From assembly GCF_030936135.1 (NCBI RefSeq), contig NC_082613.1, positions 620,001-684,000 on the forward strand: a stretch of DNA of 64,000 nucleotides. The letters are read 5' to 3'. A program made the position numbers and the translations under genes. Each line of letters opens with the position of its first letter. Position 1 is the stretch's first letter. Shown piece after piece: positions 37,001 through 52,000 of this stretch. Origin of the DNA: Gavia stellata (Eukaryota > Chordata > Aves > Gaviiformes > Gaviidae). The notes under the pieces are model-generated. The model did not search any database, was not told the DNA's origin, and saw only the letters and a list, made by a program, of their open reading frames with translations.

Positions 37001-40000
37001 AACAAGCTTATCCACATACTTTTGCAAATTGTGCAGTCGGTGAATTTGCCTTTCCCTTTGGAGGCCCTGTGTTCTCTTTAAGTCATGCATTAGGCTGCTG
37101 CACATTTGTTGGTATACAGGGCAGTAAAAAGGGCAGCAGAGTTACAAGGGAGAATGCATCAGTGATGTGTGTGGTTGCTGGCTTATGCATATCAGATGCT
37201 GCAGGCTTGTGATATAAAATGTTCATTTATACTCTACAACAGTGTGGACCAAATTGGGCCCTCCGTTTTGGGGTAATTTTGCTTTCTTTGTCACGCAGGT
37301 GTTTAAACGACACAACCCTAGTACAGCAGAAGAACAGGAAATGATGGAGAACCTGTTTGACTCCCTTTGCTCCTGCCTAATGCTCAGTTCCAATCGTGAT
37401 CGCTTCCTGAAAGGCGAGGGTCTGCAGCTGATGAATCTGATGCTTAGGTACCCAGATAACTTCGATTTTCTTGCCTGCTTTTGATGTACCAATGCACGTA
37501 CTGGCTAGATATTTGTGGTTTTCTGTTTATAAACAAGTTCTGCGTTAGCATATTCGTCTGTCTTCTCTTTCTTTTTTTCCAGTGTGTAAGTTGGACATTC
37601 TCAGACCTATAAGCTCCACTTTTTGTCTTTAGCTTTGTTTCCTGAGAACTGGGGTTACTACAATAGCTGCTGGAAAGTAACAGTGCAGATCTGTGTGGCA
37701 GACACTCAGATAAAAGAATGCTGTAGGTCAGGCCACTAATCCTCTAAGGATTTAAAAGATCCCTATGAGGGTAAGAGAGAACCTTTGGATGTGTCTAGGG
37801 AAAACGTTTTTCCTTTTGTTCCCCAGTTCAAGTTTCACTGTGCTGTGTATCCTCTGAGCTGGTGAATTTTTGTGGATGTTGATACAAAAATTGCTTTTCT
37901 GAAATGGGCATAAGTAGGCATTTCTTCTTGTGACATGTTTTGTCACACAGTGAATCTCCAGGGCTTCTCTGCTCTCTCTTCACTTTTACTTCCCAGCCTG
38001 GTACTGAATAGTCTTCTGTGCTGACTGGCTTCCTCCAGACCTCAGGACTGGGCGCAGCGGGGCTCTGTCTGGCTTTCTCTGGTGTGCTAGGCTGCGTGCC
38101 GTGGCTGGTTAGCAAACGCCAACAAGAAATGATGTATTCCTGCAGTGCATGGCTGGGTAATGTGCAGCAGCAGGGAACTGAATAAATAACCAAACGTGGA
38201 TTATTCAAATAGGAACACTGGGTCTTCTTGAGGCTAATTAAAGAAAAGCTCCAAAACTAAGAACGAGAGGGAAGCCTCCCTCTGCCTCGAGTACTAAGCT
38301 GCTAAGCTAGCCTTGCAGAACTAATTACTTGGAGTTCTTGTGCCATGTGGGTGGGACTCAGTGTTTGGATTTTTAATAGCTTTTTCCCCATTTTTTGGAC
38401 TCTACTGTTTACCACTCTCTGTACCAGGATCCCAGCTGGAAAATTATGACAAGGGGAAAATGTCTCCCTGGATGCATATTTTCCGCGCTCCCTCACCCCC
38501 GCTCCAGTAATTGTGAAGGGTTTAGGAGGGACAAAGCATGACTTAACTGCCAGCAGCAGCTATGTCTAATGGAAGGAGTTTCCAAGACCTCAATCTTTTG
38601 ATAGAAGAAAGGTTGAAGTTCTTCTTAACTGGCTGTTTGAGCAAATAACATGAGTTGATAGTTGACTGAGTCTTCTCCCCAAACCAGCTCCCTTCTGGCC
38701 CTGACTTGTCCTACACTGCAAATCTCATTTAGAGAGAGCAGTACCTAGCTGGACAGAGAGTAAACTTCTTGCTTCTAATGATGTCTTCAGACTAGAGTTG
38801 AAAGCATTAAGGCGGTACTTTTATTGCTGATTCATGTTTTTCCTCTTTTGAAGAGCTGTCAACTGCTTTTCTTAGTATTTCACGCTATCCCTGTTGTTGA
38901 CATGTCAGTTCATTCCTATACACAATTTTCTTTTTTTGTCTTAATACTCCTAATGAATGAAACTTCAGGATTCTGACACAGGTAATCATGCATGTGACGG
39001 AGAACATGTGAAATCAGTGATACTCAGCACATGCTTAAAGCTACTTCCATGCTTCAGACCGACTGGCTGGGTCAGAGCCGCAGTGCTGTCCTGAAGCTCT
39101 TGCTTTTGGTAGGTGTGGTATTTCCTTATCGGTGGTGTAAGCTTGCTTCTGGTAGGCATGACACAGACGTGACTGTGTATGTGTTATTTAAGTAGCTAAC
39201 TCAGATCTTCAGAACTGCAGGAATGAGGCGCTTAGCTCTGCTATCTCTTGGCATCTCTTGAAAACCAACTTTCTGGGTTCTAAGTTTTGGTGTTTTGTCA
39301 GTAGTAGGTAGCAAGAGAATGAATCACGTTAGAGTCCAGTGCTCTATGGGGAGCACAGGAGATGATTAAGGTAAAAGCACTGGTTTGTGGTGATGAAAAT
39401 GGATGCTGGAAGAAGGTGGTTACAGTAGGAGGAGAAGCTTTGGGCATGCTCAGCTGCTGCCGTGGTGGGGTATGTGCTTTTGCAGGTCGTGGTGTGATTG
39501 AAGGTAGACAGCTCTGCTGGACTTAGCGCTTTGGTGAGGAAAACAGAGCACGTTTCTGTAGCTTTCAAACCACCAAACAAAGCAAAGTGTCTGAGAACTG
39601 GTGCTGCAATGTTTTGGTGTTTGTTTCCTCGTGGGTTTTTTACATACTTTAATATCCAGAAAATACTAAATGGCTATTAATTCTGTTAACCTCTGTTATC
39701 ATTGGGAATTCTCTTGGTGTGTGCTTAGAAGCTCTTACAGGTGCTCAGTTTTTCTTGGACACTACTGCTTTGAGTAACTGCAGGCTAGCATTGTAAATAG
39801 GGAGTGAACCTTGATAGTTGTGATCTAGGGAGCTGCACGGGAGTATTACACTTCTGTGTCTTCTTGATACTTTCATGATAAACAACCAAGAAAGGAAATG
39901 CTATTCAGTTGTGATTGACCACGTCGCCCACAAACAGGGCAGAATATTTTTCTCTCCTGTCAGTGTCCTCTGAAGTCTGGGGGGGAGATCTGTTATTTTT

Positions 40001-43000
40001 TGGTTTTACTTTGAAGGCGGTTAATCATTGTACCATAGTCTGTGCAGATGAAAGGACAAATAAGCAAAGTTGAAAGTTTATTGACATGATGTGAGATAGA
40101 TAAGCTGTGTGAGAATAAAGATATCAGGCTTGAATCTCCATTACTGTCTTAGAGAACATCGCATTCTGTATCTGGTACTACCCAATACATCTAGCCAAGT
40201 TGTTCGGTTAATAATGGTCATGCACGCAGACCTGCAGAGAAGTATAGCATCTTTCAGCTAAGCATTTAACATGCTTGAGAGGTTCCTATAGACAGTAATG
40301 AAAACAGGACTACTTTCTGTTATGCCGAGCCTTAAAGCATATGGCCAACAGTGAAAGATGTTGTCATTTTGTGCAAACTTCTACTAGTTTATGGGGAGAC
40401 AGTGGTTACACCTGAAAATGAGCATGATGTGGCTGAAGCGCTTTATGTGCATGTCCATAGCAAGCTGTGTCCTGGACTTGGTGTTGTGGTCTCGGACTTG
40501 CAGAGTTGAGGGGGACTTGCAGTTGGCCGCTGGGAGTGGAGCTTCACTGAGAAGGTATGTGGGAGGTGAGCAGAGGGGTCTGGGAGAAGGCCAGATTGAG
40601 AAGGACAGAGCCTGTGACAGCAGAAATGAAGTAGGAAGTTTTGAAGTAGGATGAGAGCACGGGTATATATAATTATTTGATTTGCGTCTCTGCAGCAGTG
40701 GAGGCTCATTTATTTATGGAGTGTCTTTTACCAAAAATAAGATGGTTTATCAAGGTGGTAGCCACCAGTGGGAAGTTTCTAAATGTCACATAGAATGAAA
40801 TACAATTTTTTTTTTAGGTCAGGAAGCACTTTTTAGTCACAGTCCCTCAGCCTCGCCTTGGTAACCTAAATGCAGTTTACCTTACAACGCCAGAAGAGGG
40901 GAAACCAGGCTCGTAACGTCAGTTCCTTGTGCACACTGACAGGAAGCTTATTGCTTTTGCTATAAAATGGTGTTAAGGTTTGGAGGAGATGCAGCCACTT
41001 GGTTCCCAGGGGATGTGTCAAGAAGATTCTCTGTTGCATAGGAAAAATGACGTGTGGCTTTCCCAGCTGTAAATTGAAGGCACGTGTGTATGCACATAGA
41101 CAAATGCAGCAAAGGGATCTTACGGAAACGTGCATCACTTGGGCAACATGATTTTCTGTTCTGCAGCTATTCAGTGGCTTTTCTTGACCCTCAAAAAAGC
41201 ATTTGCTCCTATACAGCAAAAACAAGGTGAAAATGGACAACTCTGTACGGCTCCCCAAAGCTTGACTATAGCTATTTCAGGGTATATTTTTTATGATTAT
41301 TAAAGTCCTTTTATGTTTTCTTGTCCTGCTGTTCCTAATGACCCCATGGAAACTTAGACTGTCTCTTTACTAAATCTTCTGGTTAATTAAACTGAACCAT
41401 TTTATGCGCACTTTTCCGGGAAATCTAGTATTCTGCTTTTGCTAGTATTTTGGAAAGTGAGAGATTGTGTTATGCTAATGTGGAAAGTCCAAATAATGTT
41501 AGCACCTCTTCTTTTTGAAATGATAAATGTACCAAAAGAGTTCTCTCAGATGGAAAGGTATTAAAAGGAGGAAAACAATGGTTAGCAAATAAAGTTGTAA
41601 TTCAGAGTTCCCTATGAAGACTGAGGTCACTCCCTATTTGGTGATACTCACGTATGCTTGTCTTTGAATTAGTGTTCAGCTAAAAGTTACCTCAATAAGC
41701 ACAGATGAGACTAAGATAAACTGCTTGCCCTCCAGCAGAATAAATATTTCAAATAAAATCAACTCTAGACAGTCCAGTCAAGCAGCTATTGATCTCTAAA
41801 ACCCTGAACTTAAACCCAATGAATATTCCAGAGATCAGCTCTGTGCAACCTTCCTAAATGCTGATCAATATGCAATTACTTCCCCTGAAAACATTTCTTA
41901 TATTGTCTGGCCTAAGAAGTACTTTATTTTTAGCTCCCTGTAGAGGGGAGGTGGGGGTGCTGAGCCACCCTCCTGCACTGCTCTTCGCTCATGGGTAGAA
42001 CTCGCTGCTGCACCAGATCCCAGCTGCACGTGGTGCTTTCAACAACTGCTTCGTGCGCTTCGGGAGCACCCGTGGCTGCACTGGGCAAAGTCACCTTTTT
42101 AGGCTAGGATGTTAATGTAAGTTTTTTTCAGTTTGCATGGGTTTAGGGGTTCACAAAGTTTGATCCCTAAAGGGCAGGTGTCTTCCACAGCTCTCTGGAG
42201 CTTGGGCGAGAAGACCCTGCTGATGGATGGCCGTGAGGTCCGGGTGGCCAGCTGCTGGCCAGCTCAGCGTGTGTTGTTTGCAGGTGGGCAGGCTGGTCCC
42301 GCACTGCTGGGTTTGGCAGGGGTGTGCAAGGGCAGTGTGGGTGCTGCCGCCTCCACGGGGGAAAAGAGGAGGGGGCTGAACTGCCTCAGTGGTTTGCTCT
42401 TTATAGATCCTTATTCCAGGTCCACAGTAATACCCAAGCACCGCATGGTAGTGCGGAGCAACTAGTGTGTGTTCGAGGAGAACTGTTCTCTCGTCGTCTC
42501 TCCAGGGGAAGAGCACAGCTTGTTTCTGGGTTGGTTTTTTTTTTTTTTTATGTGCATGTAGCTATGTAAATTATCTCAGAGAAGAGAAAATCAGAGGAGA
42601 TTGCCATGCCCTTGGGGTGGAGGCTGGTGGGGCTTGTGACCATCTTGCCCCGGGGGGAATGTTCTGCTGGACTGGACTGGCCTTTGGGGACACTGGGGGC
42701 TCTCGTTCTTCAGCTCACGTTAGCTCCTGCTGACCTTTACCTGCTCTGTTGGTTTTTTGGGCTGTATTAGCGACCACTTTTTCAGTTCACGTTTCACAAG
42801 ATATTTTACCTTTTTTTCCTGGATGAATTACAAATTTCTCTGTTTCTGGTTTGAGAGGTACAGGACTCTTGGAGATCATTTTCAGACCATCTGTGTGTTA
42901 CAGCATGACTTACCAGCATCAGCGTTCTGAACTCGCATTAAAACAGAATAGCCCAGAATCTATCTGCATCCTTCCAAACATGATTTCTGGAGATGGGGTT

Positions 43001-46000
43001 TTCTCCATTATAGCTGACCACCACGCTCCGCGTACCAAACTCGCCTTTATTAACTTGAATTATTGCTAGATCTAAATCCTGATCTTTTTGGTGTCACAGT
43101 ATTTGCCCTGTGTACCCAACCCAGTCTCCCCTGCCGTTTTGTGCTAGTTGTCGTAAGGTGGTAAAGAAATAACTTATACAATAGCCAAGAAATAAAACCC
43201 AAGAAAATAAACCCATAACAATAAAATATATAAAATGCAATAAAAAGAAATAAAAGACATTAAAAAATAAATAACCAAGAGAATATTCTCAACCACAGTT
43301 TTTAAAAGAGTATTTGATGATATAATGTTTGGGCTTATTGAAGAAAATCTTGCTTAGAGCTTGTGCTCAGACTCTTCATACTTTCCTTGTCACATTCGTT
43401 TCTGTGTTCATGCTGTCTCTTTAACGTAGTGTGGTCCAGAGCTGCTCATGTCCCTGAAAAATTTAACTTGCAGCTTTCTTTCCACAGAGAGAAGAAGATT
43501 TCCCGCAGCAGTGCCCTGAAGGTACTGGACCATGCCATGATCGGACCAGAGGGCACAGACAACTGTCACAAGTTTGTTGACATTCTTGGTCTGAGGACCA
43601 TCTTTCCACTCTTCATGAAATCACCCAAAAAGATAAAGAAAGTTGGAACAACTGAAAAAGAACACGAAGGTAGGCATGCTTCCAGATCCTTCTTATTGTG
43701 GTGGAGGAGGTGAATGGAAGGCAAGTGTCTGAAAACTACCTGCAACGAGGAGGGAATGGCACATCACCTTTTAATGGCTTCTCCTGCAGCTTTCAGGTCC
43801 AGGCAGCCTGCCCGCCCGCTATCGCAGGCTAGCTGTTGATGACACACTTGCCCTGCTTGTTTTGGTATCAGCAGTTCCTGGCGATTCCATTTCATGTGCT
43901 GTTAATAAGTTATTTTACTCCTGTAGGGTCTGTTTTTTGAGGCTCTGACTCTTTGATGCAAAACTCTTTTGAAAAGAGTAATGAGGCAACTACAAATGTC
44001 ACCTCAAAAGCAGTGTTTTCATGGCTCTGAGCACTGAAGTGTGACTCGATGAACATCAGGCATTGCAGAAATAAACTGCATGCTTTTGAAGTTGCTTTTT
44101 TTTTTTTTTTTCTTATTTTTCTATTTTTTTCCTCTCTCCCCTGGAAAACTCTGCTTTAACAGAAATCTTCTGTGGAGTATTACTGCAGGACCTTATGCTG
44201 AACTGAATCTAGGGTCAGTCCTTCTTGCTTCTGGTGACATTACCTTTTCCATTTTGTTAATAATTGTCTGTGTCTTGGAAGAAACTTCAAATAGTGATGC
44301 TTGAGGTTTCGTGCCAGTTCATTACTCATCTCAGTTTTATTAAGGGTGAATATTGTCAAAAGCTGAAGAGGTGGGAGTGGGTCTCAGGCTTGCCTAGTAT
44401 CCATCCTTAACTCTTGGAGCAAACCAAGGGAAAATGAAGGAAATGGCAACAAAATGGGAGCTCTAGACCCAAATACCCTGCTTTGGTACTGTCCTCGCAA
44501 CTCAGGTGGAACGAGACGTCCCGACGTTCTCCAAAGCAAAGCCAGGGAGGTGCTGCCTCCTGCAGACCTTGCTGGGCCCTGGGCTGAGGCGCTGGCTGGG
44601 ACTGAGCAGCCCCTTTCTCTGGAAGAGCTGCAGAGCTGGGGGCAGCTCAGTGGGTATCTGCTTGGCCTCGTCCTTCCTGAGGACAGGGTGGACACACACA
44701 CTGGCGGCTGCTTTCCTAGCATGGGTGGAGAGAAGGGGCTTACCTGCAGCCCAGCGCCAGCCGTAGGAATGATTCACACACAGGCTGCCAATTCTGGCTG
44801 TCTTATCTGTCTTGTATTGTGTTGCTTGTCTTGGATAGATAATGGTGAGGAAGAAATGCTGTCGTGTGTTCTGGGGTTTATGCAATAAAACTGCAGAGTG
44901 CAGTTGTGCTTAGATGATGGATTTAGGGGATGTTTTGAAGTCTTCATTTGCAGTATGAAAATAAGGTTGTTTAATTCTTCTTACTGAGCGAAAGCTCAAG
45001 CTAGAATACGAGCTTTTGAGTAGAGGGATCTGGGTCTGTGGCTCATGTCATTGACTTAAATTTTTCACATTGGGAAAGTGAGTTAATCTCTGTCTCATCT
45101 GCTTTGTCTTGAGACTGCAGATGACATCTGTGTGCAATCTTGGCTACTGTGAGGATTAGGTAGCAGTCTGGAAAGCCCTAAAGGGGTCAGTTCCTAACTA
45201 TTTCTGTGATAGGAAAAAAAAGCAAATCTGCCCTCAGGAAAATGGAGTGATCCGTGCAAACAGTCTTCGTATCACATCTCTGTCTCATTAATATTCAAAA
45301 GAAATGGAGGACATTAAGATGAGTCCAGAAATCAGTTTTATTAAAAAACTCTCCCTAAAACGCTGTGGTAGTAAGTCCAATTTTCTTTGTTTTGCATCAC
45401 TGGGCAGGTGAGTTACTGAATTTCTAACGATGGGAGTTAATTGAGATGTTTAATAGGGTTCCCCTGGAGCCTGTCACAGCCATTGTCCTGACACATGTAT
45501 AAGCAGCATAGTATATGTTTTTACTTTGCCAAATGTTTCACCAGCAATACAGTAATTACTCTGTGTTCGGGGGCACTGCTGGTTGATGGTCAGCTCCTGT
45601 GAGCCACTGGCTGCACAGGGATACTGCAGAGACTCCTTGGTGCCTGCTGGTTTTAAAGGAAACCGTGCAAGTCCAGTGTGATGGAGAATCGATGCCCTCT
45701 GTGCTGATCCTAGGAACACACTTCTTTCTGCATATCTCTCTGTTTATTTATCAAAAAGAATGCCAGTATTCAGTCTTCTCTTGTCATCTTTTCTTGTAAA
45801 AACGTTATCCTGTGTTGAAACTGTTTAAAAAATATATTAATTAAAATGATCCTCTTCTGCTAGGAGAGTGTTCATGTATACGTCAAATGGAGGAACATAC
45901 TCCTTTAAAGGATTAAGTAGAATGACAGACACATCAGTATTTATTAAAAAGCAGTTCTAAGGAGCTGTGCTGTGAACGTGTTCACTGTAATGCCATTGAG

Positions 46001-49000
46001 ACTGCGTCGGGACAGACACTCGTGCTGCAAAATACGAAATTCTTAATGGGCTATTAACCCTGGAGCCTAATTACAACTGCTTAACGGACAACCCTGTTAA
46101 AATGCTTCAGCACTGGGTGAGGTACCAACACCTCTGCCAGAAGCGTTTGTCTGCTCAGACTCTGCCTCCTCCGCCTGTCCTGGGCGTCTCTTTGTCTGCA
46201 GCTGCAGAAGTGCCGCCAGGCTGCAGGTACCAGCACCAGCTGGGGCTCGAGGATGCTTTAGCTGTAGCTAGTGGCAGAGACACTCTTCTCATTGGGCATC
46301 CGATGCTCCATCTTTAGAGCACAGAGTCTTTCGTATGTGTCTGGTGGTAGGAAAATACTCCCCTTGTCTTTATTTTATAGTAGTGTTGCTTTTTACCTAA
46401 GAGAGAGTCTATAAAATAATGTTTATTTTATTGTCTTGAAGGCAGTGTTCTGAATGTGACAAAGTAATAAATACCCTGGTGAAAAAAAAATCTCAGTGTG
46501 ACTGACTTGGCGAGCTTTTTTTATTACAGAAATTTATAATCCAAATTAAATTTGATAAAAATAACTTTTCTGTAATGTATTTCTCTCTTTTTTTAAAAGC
46601 TAGCATAAAGGTGCCAGTGCTGGTTAGCTAAATTTTAAACACTGACAGTGTTTAGAAATTATTTTCCTCTAGGGAGCCCGTGAAGAATTTAAATCCAAAC
46701 TGCACACATTTATGCTTTATATATGTAATTAGGAAAAAAGAAAGAGAAAATTTCTTAACCATCTTTGTGGATGATCTGAGCCTGAAGATTGGGCTAGTGG
46801 TGTCTAACTGACTACACATTGTCTACACTTGAATTTTGTCTGACTTTGTACAGATCATGATATACTTCTAAGGGTATTAGATTTGGGAGAAAAGTCTCAT
46901 TTGAAGCAACTTCCCTTTTTCTGAGGCAGTGAAGCAACTCAAACCAGAAATATTTTGCAGTTGAAGACAGAAATGGCTTAGAGGTTTCCTGTGTCTGTGG
47001 GTTCAAAATACTTGTGAGTATCCAGCTGGGTTGGCCAGCCTTAAAGAGAAATACCCCGTCCTTGTGGAGAGTAGTGTGTCTTGGATAGGGGTTTGTTGTG
47101 AGTTTGTTGAATGGTGGTGAAGAATTAATGACAAGTATTGCTGCAGAAATGCATTTAACTCCACTAGATGCTCAGTGTTTGTTTTTGTGATTGACTGCTC
47201 CCTGTAATCTTCTCTATTAAGGATTGTGATCCTAGTAGTGTCATCCAGGTGGGTGTCCAGTCAGAGACTGAGCACTGCGTGCAAGGTTCGGTACAGCATA
47301 GCTTGGCCGTAGCCTTTTGTTGTGGCTTATCTACGTGCTAAGTAACACATGGTAGTATAATGTAGCCTACCTATAGCGAGCGTTGGTAGAATGGTAAAGG
47401 CCAAATTGTGGAGAAAATGTGCTCTTGGTCAGTCTGAGACTGGGGGTTACATGATACGTCTAAAATGGTGAGATCTGCTGTGTTACAGGGGTTCGTGCGT
47501 TCTGATGGGGTACGCTGAGGGGAGCCCGGCTGCCTCGTGGATTCATTGGAACTGAGCTGGAAGGGCAGAGAGGCAAGTGTCTAGTGTGTGTGACTGCAGG
47601 GGATGAACGGGAATTTGGCTCTGGGTGGTTCTTGGCATAAATAGAGGGTAAAGTTTGAAATAATGCTTCCGTATTGTGAATTTTGAAATGCAGGGGATGC
47701 TGTACGAGTGTCTGTGTTCCAAAAACTCTTCCGTCGCAGGGCTGAGGGTCAGCTTGTCTTTGCTGTCCATAAGGGTGCAAGGCTCTTGGTACTGGACTTC
47801 CCGCAGCAACAGTCGAATCAAAGTGTTGGGTGATAACTTGAAATTCTTGAACAGTCTCAGTGAGCTAAAAATGGAGAAAACACAAACTCCTTCTGAAATA
47901 GAGAGTCTGTAGTGAAGCAATCATAAGTTGCTTGATAGCTGTATATTCGCCTGCTCTTTCTCAGGACAGTTATTTGCAGTCTAGTTTTGCTCACTTGGAG
48001 AGTCTAATGAACTATAAAAGGATGTTTGTCCAATTCATCTTCATTTAAATGCCTTCTCTTGACTTAGATGTCAGTTTTACTTAGGAATGCTTAATTTGAT
48101 AACCTGAGAATTAGTTCAGCCAATTTCCAAAAGAGAATTCCTATCACTGTGCCTTTTTGCCTGTTTGCTCTCTAGCAGTAAGGAAGCCTCTTTTGGAGAT
48201 GCTCAGCTATACACTTCCTTTAAAAAACAACAACAGCAAAACCCATTTCTTAGTAAGTATGCTCTTACTTATTTGTAACATACATTGAAATGCAGCAGAG
48301 CCCTTGGAATGCATACCTGCTGCAGAACTAAGTTCCCTGGGCATGGAAAAGTGAAAAGGCAGCAACAGAAAAATGGCCTGATAAAGAGTTATCTTTATTA
48401 ACCAAACACCCTCTGCCAGCCAGCAGAAAATATTTTTAATTTGGTGGTCTTCTGAAGTGAATACCTAGGGAAGGCATCAGGCTGTTCAAACAGAACTTTA
48501 TTATGCCAATGTTATTTTACCATCAACTCTCTAGAATACGACAAGAATCTGTTATTTGAATGAGCCATGATGCTGAGTACAGAGTTAAATTTATCTCAAT
48601 TAAAGTTAGCATTATCAGTTAGAAGAACGTCACAAAAATAAACTTTCTCAGCTGATAGAAAGAATTTTGTTTTGCTTTCAGCATGATGGTTGGATTCCAG
48701 CTCACCAGGGGCATTGTGCGTGGAGCTTTTTCAACCTTTCCAGGCCCCACTTTACCCATCAGTAAAATCAGTATTTCTTACTGTTGTCAGTATTTTAAGA
48801 TAAGATTTTTCTTGGCAAAATACTGTGATACTTGAGTGGGTTACTCTTTTAAAATGCAGAGTATTAATGCATGTGAAAACAGGTAAGCTTATTAGATGCC
48901 ACAGCATTGGAATCGCACGTCCCTGGTTCCACCTGTAACCCTGTAACGAACCAAAACACTAGTGGAGTGCAGGAGCGGTCAGTCTTCCGTGACTTGACAA

Positions 49001-52000
49001 GCTGCATTGTAAAACCTCTGCCTGAACGCATTTCGTATGCATCTGAAAGCTGTGCAGAGGAGAAACTCCAGAAGTCACCTCTTGGCACTTCTCTTCTGCT
49101 GTGGATTTAGGCTGGGGTGGACACACGCCTGGTCCCAGGGTGTTTTGGCAGCATGGCCTCGGTGCGAGCATCCGCCCTCCCGGAGCTGGGGAGCTGCTGG
49201 TCCTTAGGATGTGCCGGGGGCTTTGTCCGGTAGACAGACCTGAAGCCGCAGAGTTTTGTGTGGAGGAAGGGTAGAAGTTTCTGAAAGAGCTGGCTTTTTT
49301 TTTTTTTTCTGGTACTTTCCTGCTCCTAATTAGAAACCACAATTTATCTTGAGTTCTTTACAAGACAGAAGGCTCTTAAATGTGTTCTACTGGGTGCACC
49401 AGAATATCCTGCTCCTCCACTGAATAGGTGCTGTCCCCCTGCACCCAGAAGTGCACGCCTTCCCCTTCCTCCCGGAGGATGCTTGCCTCATCTGCAGCAG
49501 TATTGCAGGGGAGCGTGCTTGAGCTTCCTCCCCTGCAAGGCAGATGTCCGTTATAATGAAATGTAAAAAAAAAAGGGGGGGGGGGGGGGGGAATAAAGGC
49601 AGAGGAGTGTAATGTTACAGCTTGATTTGACAGGACCTCCTGCTGTTGCAGCTGCCAGTGCCAGCCATGGAATAGATTAATCTGTATTCCAACACGCCGC
49701 AGCTGAAGTCAAGATCGATCTAATTAGGGTATTTTAAACACTGCTTGCATTCTGAAGTCTTCGTGCCTGTCTGGAAAGGGAAAGGCTCCCCAGAGCTCGA
49801 GGTGATCCTGGTCTAAGCAGGACTCTGGTGCGGCTGGGTGAGCACACACGATGTGACCTGCCTAGAACCAGGGATGTGGCTGGCACGGTGCGCGGCACTG
49901 CCGCATCAGCATTGTGGAGAGTAACGGGTACGTGCAGGTGAACCAGCCAATGGGGCAGAAAACGGTGTTATCTGCTGATAAGAAAGATGCCTCTGTCTTC
50001 CCATATACATGAATTTGTGAGATTTTGGGATGTTCATATGAAAAACAGTTGTTATTGATGCATACTAGCTGCCAGCTGATAACTGTTACTCCTTTAAAGG
50101 GATCTTCGGTGGTGCTCGGCTTGGCTCGTTCTGGCGTTTGCTTTTCAAAAGAAATACATTTAGTCGTTCTTCAAAATGGGGGCTAGGCAGCCACTTCTGC
50201 CTCTGGTCTTGTCTGTTGCCCTCCTTGAAAATAACTCTCTTTGTGCAGGTGATGCGGACTTTGGCTGAGCGTTGGCACGATTATTGAGAAGTTCCCGAAA
50301 TATTCAGAGGCAGGCGGGCCGCTCGAGGTGTCACCCGAGGGCGATGTGCAGCTTGTGGCCTCTGCCTGTCAGCTGAGATCAAAGCTGGGCAGCTGCAGGT
50401 TTTGCTTTCTGAGGACTCAGAACAGCACCAGCCACTAATCGTGTTCCAAAGAAGGTCCGACCCTGAGTGAATATTGTGATGACAGACTTTTACAATTTTG
50501 TGTATGGAAGAGATATGTTGGTGCAGTCCGTGGGAAGATGGTGAGACCCCCACGTCCACAGAAACCTTCACTCCCGGGTTAACACCTCTCACTTCTGATT
50601 GCTTGTGTAAATGCTTTAATCCATTGAATAATGGATTCAGCCACTTATCCCGCAGCACTTCTCTTACCCCATGGTTTGTCCCGATTTTGGCTGGTGTCCT
50701 TGCACATGGATGTTGGTGTTTATTGGGCCAGGAGCTGCATTATGGCATAATGGGAGTATGAAACACACTAGTGCATTTTTTTCAGGAAGCTGATCAGAAA
50801 AAGGTTTACATAGTTCAGAAATATTTCTGTACATTTTTTTTTTTTTTTTAACATTTTGACCAGGCAACTAAATATTTCCCGGATTTTCTGGAGTGATATG
50901 TTGAAAGAATAACCTCATTCTTAAAAAACCTGTGTCAGCTTCTTTAGACTTCTCAGTAGTTTTAAAGATTTTATTGATAAAATGGATAGATATCTGCATA
51001 TGAGCACCAAAGCAAAAATGACGGCTAAAATACATTTTCTAGTAAAGGAGTATTGGAAAAAAGCAATGAAGATCTATCATTGGTGAGAATATTACTACTA
51101 AAATACTGTGTCAACACCTCTAAACACTTCCAAAAAAAGAAGGTTTGGGGAAAAAATAGTGTGAAATCCAGAACGCTGGCTTCTTTCTAAAACAGCAGAG
51201 CATCTGTTGGGATGTTTTAAAAAAAAAAAAAAAAAAAAAAAAATCTTCATTTTTAATTTTTTTTTTCACCTTAAGAAAATAGAATCTTGCAAGGACTTTG
51301 GAGGCTTTTACAGTATTTTTAATGTAGACACTTAATTTGGTGTCACTTTTTGTGGAATAACTGTTTCTCTGCAGCGAGAGTGTGCACTGACATACCCAGA
51401 GCCATCCTTCACCCCCATGTTATCCTGTCAAAATGACAGAGCAGCCACACAGTACTGGCTACCCGATAAACCTGTTATCTCCCCTGCTCCTCCTGCCAGC
51501 AGCTCTCCCAATCTCTTTGGTACATGAAAAATTGACACCACCTCAGGCAGAAATCTGTTTCTAAGGAAGCTACATTTATAAGTAGCTAATGAAATGGTGT
51601 GGGTGCGTGCATGTGTACAGCCTCTTCTGTTTGCTGCCCCTGTGTAGTATGCAGATAATCTGTGCTGCGGAGAGGGCAGACACAACTTGGACAAGCAGCC
51701 TGTGTGACTTCGCCTTTCCGTGGAAGCGTAAGCTGGCAGTTAGTGCAGAAGCTCCCTGCAAACACGACGGTGTCGCTTGTTCTTTGTACACTGGTGCAAT
51801 TGATCAAGGCTTCTGGTGGCTCCAGGCTAGGCAGCGCCGTGGAAATGCACGTTAAAATGGTTTGACGGCAATAAGATGGTGATCCCTTTCCTCTGCACGT
51901 TGTGTTTTCCTTTCTGAAAATAACAACTCTTGACAGCCCTTATCCTCTCCCCACCACTGTGGGAGAGGAAATGTTTATGGCCATTATTGTTCATCAGTCT

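Noticed and set aside
42130..42740. GC-rich block with open frames in intron 10
   Set aside because: No conserved protein, no matching splice pattern with CTNNBL1 frames, and no identifiable repeat.
45040..45180. Possible MIR trace (GTGAGTTAATCTCTGTCTCA ... GAGGATTAGGTAG)
   Set aside because: Landmarks are too few and too diverged to call.
46740..46860. Text resembling a CR1 'FIDDL' block (TTTGTGGATGATCTGAGCCTG)
   Set aside because: Similarity lasts only about 25 bases and no collinear CR1 sequence follows.
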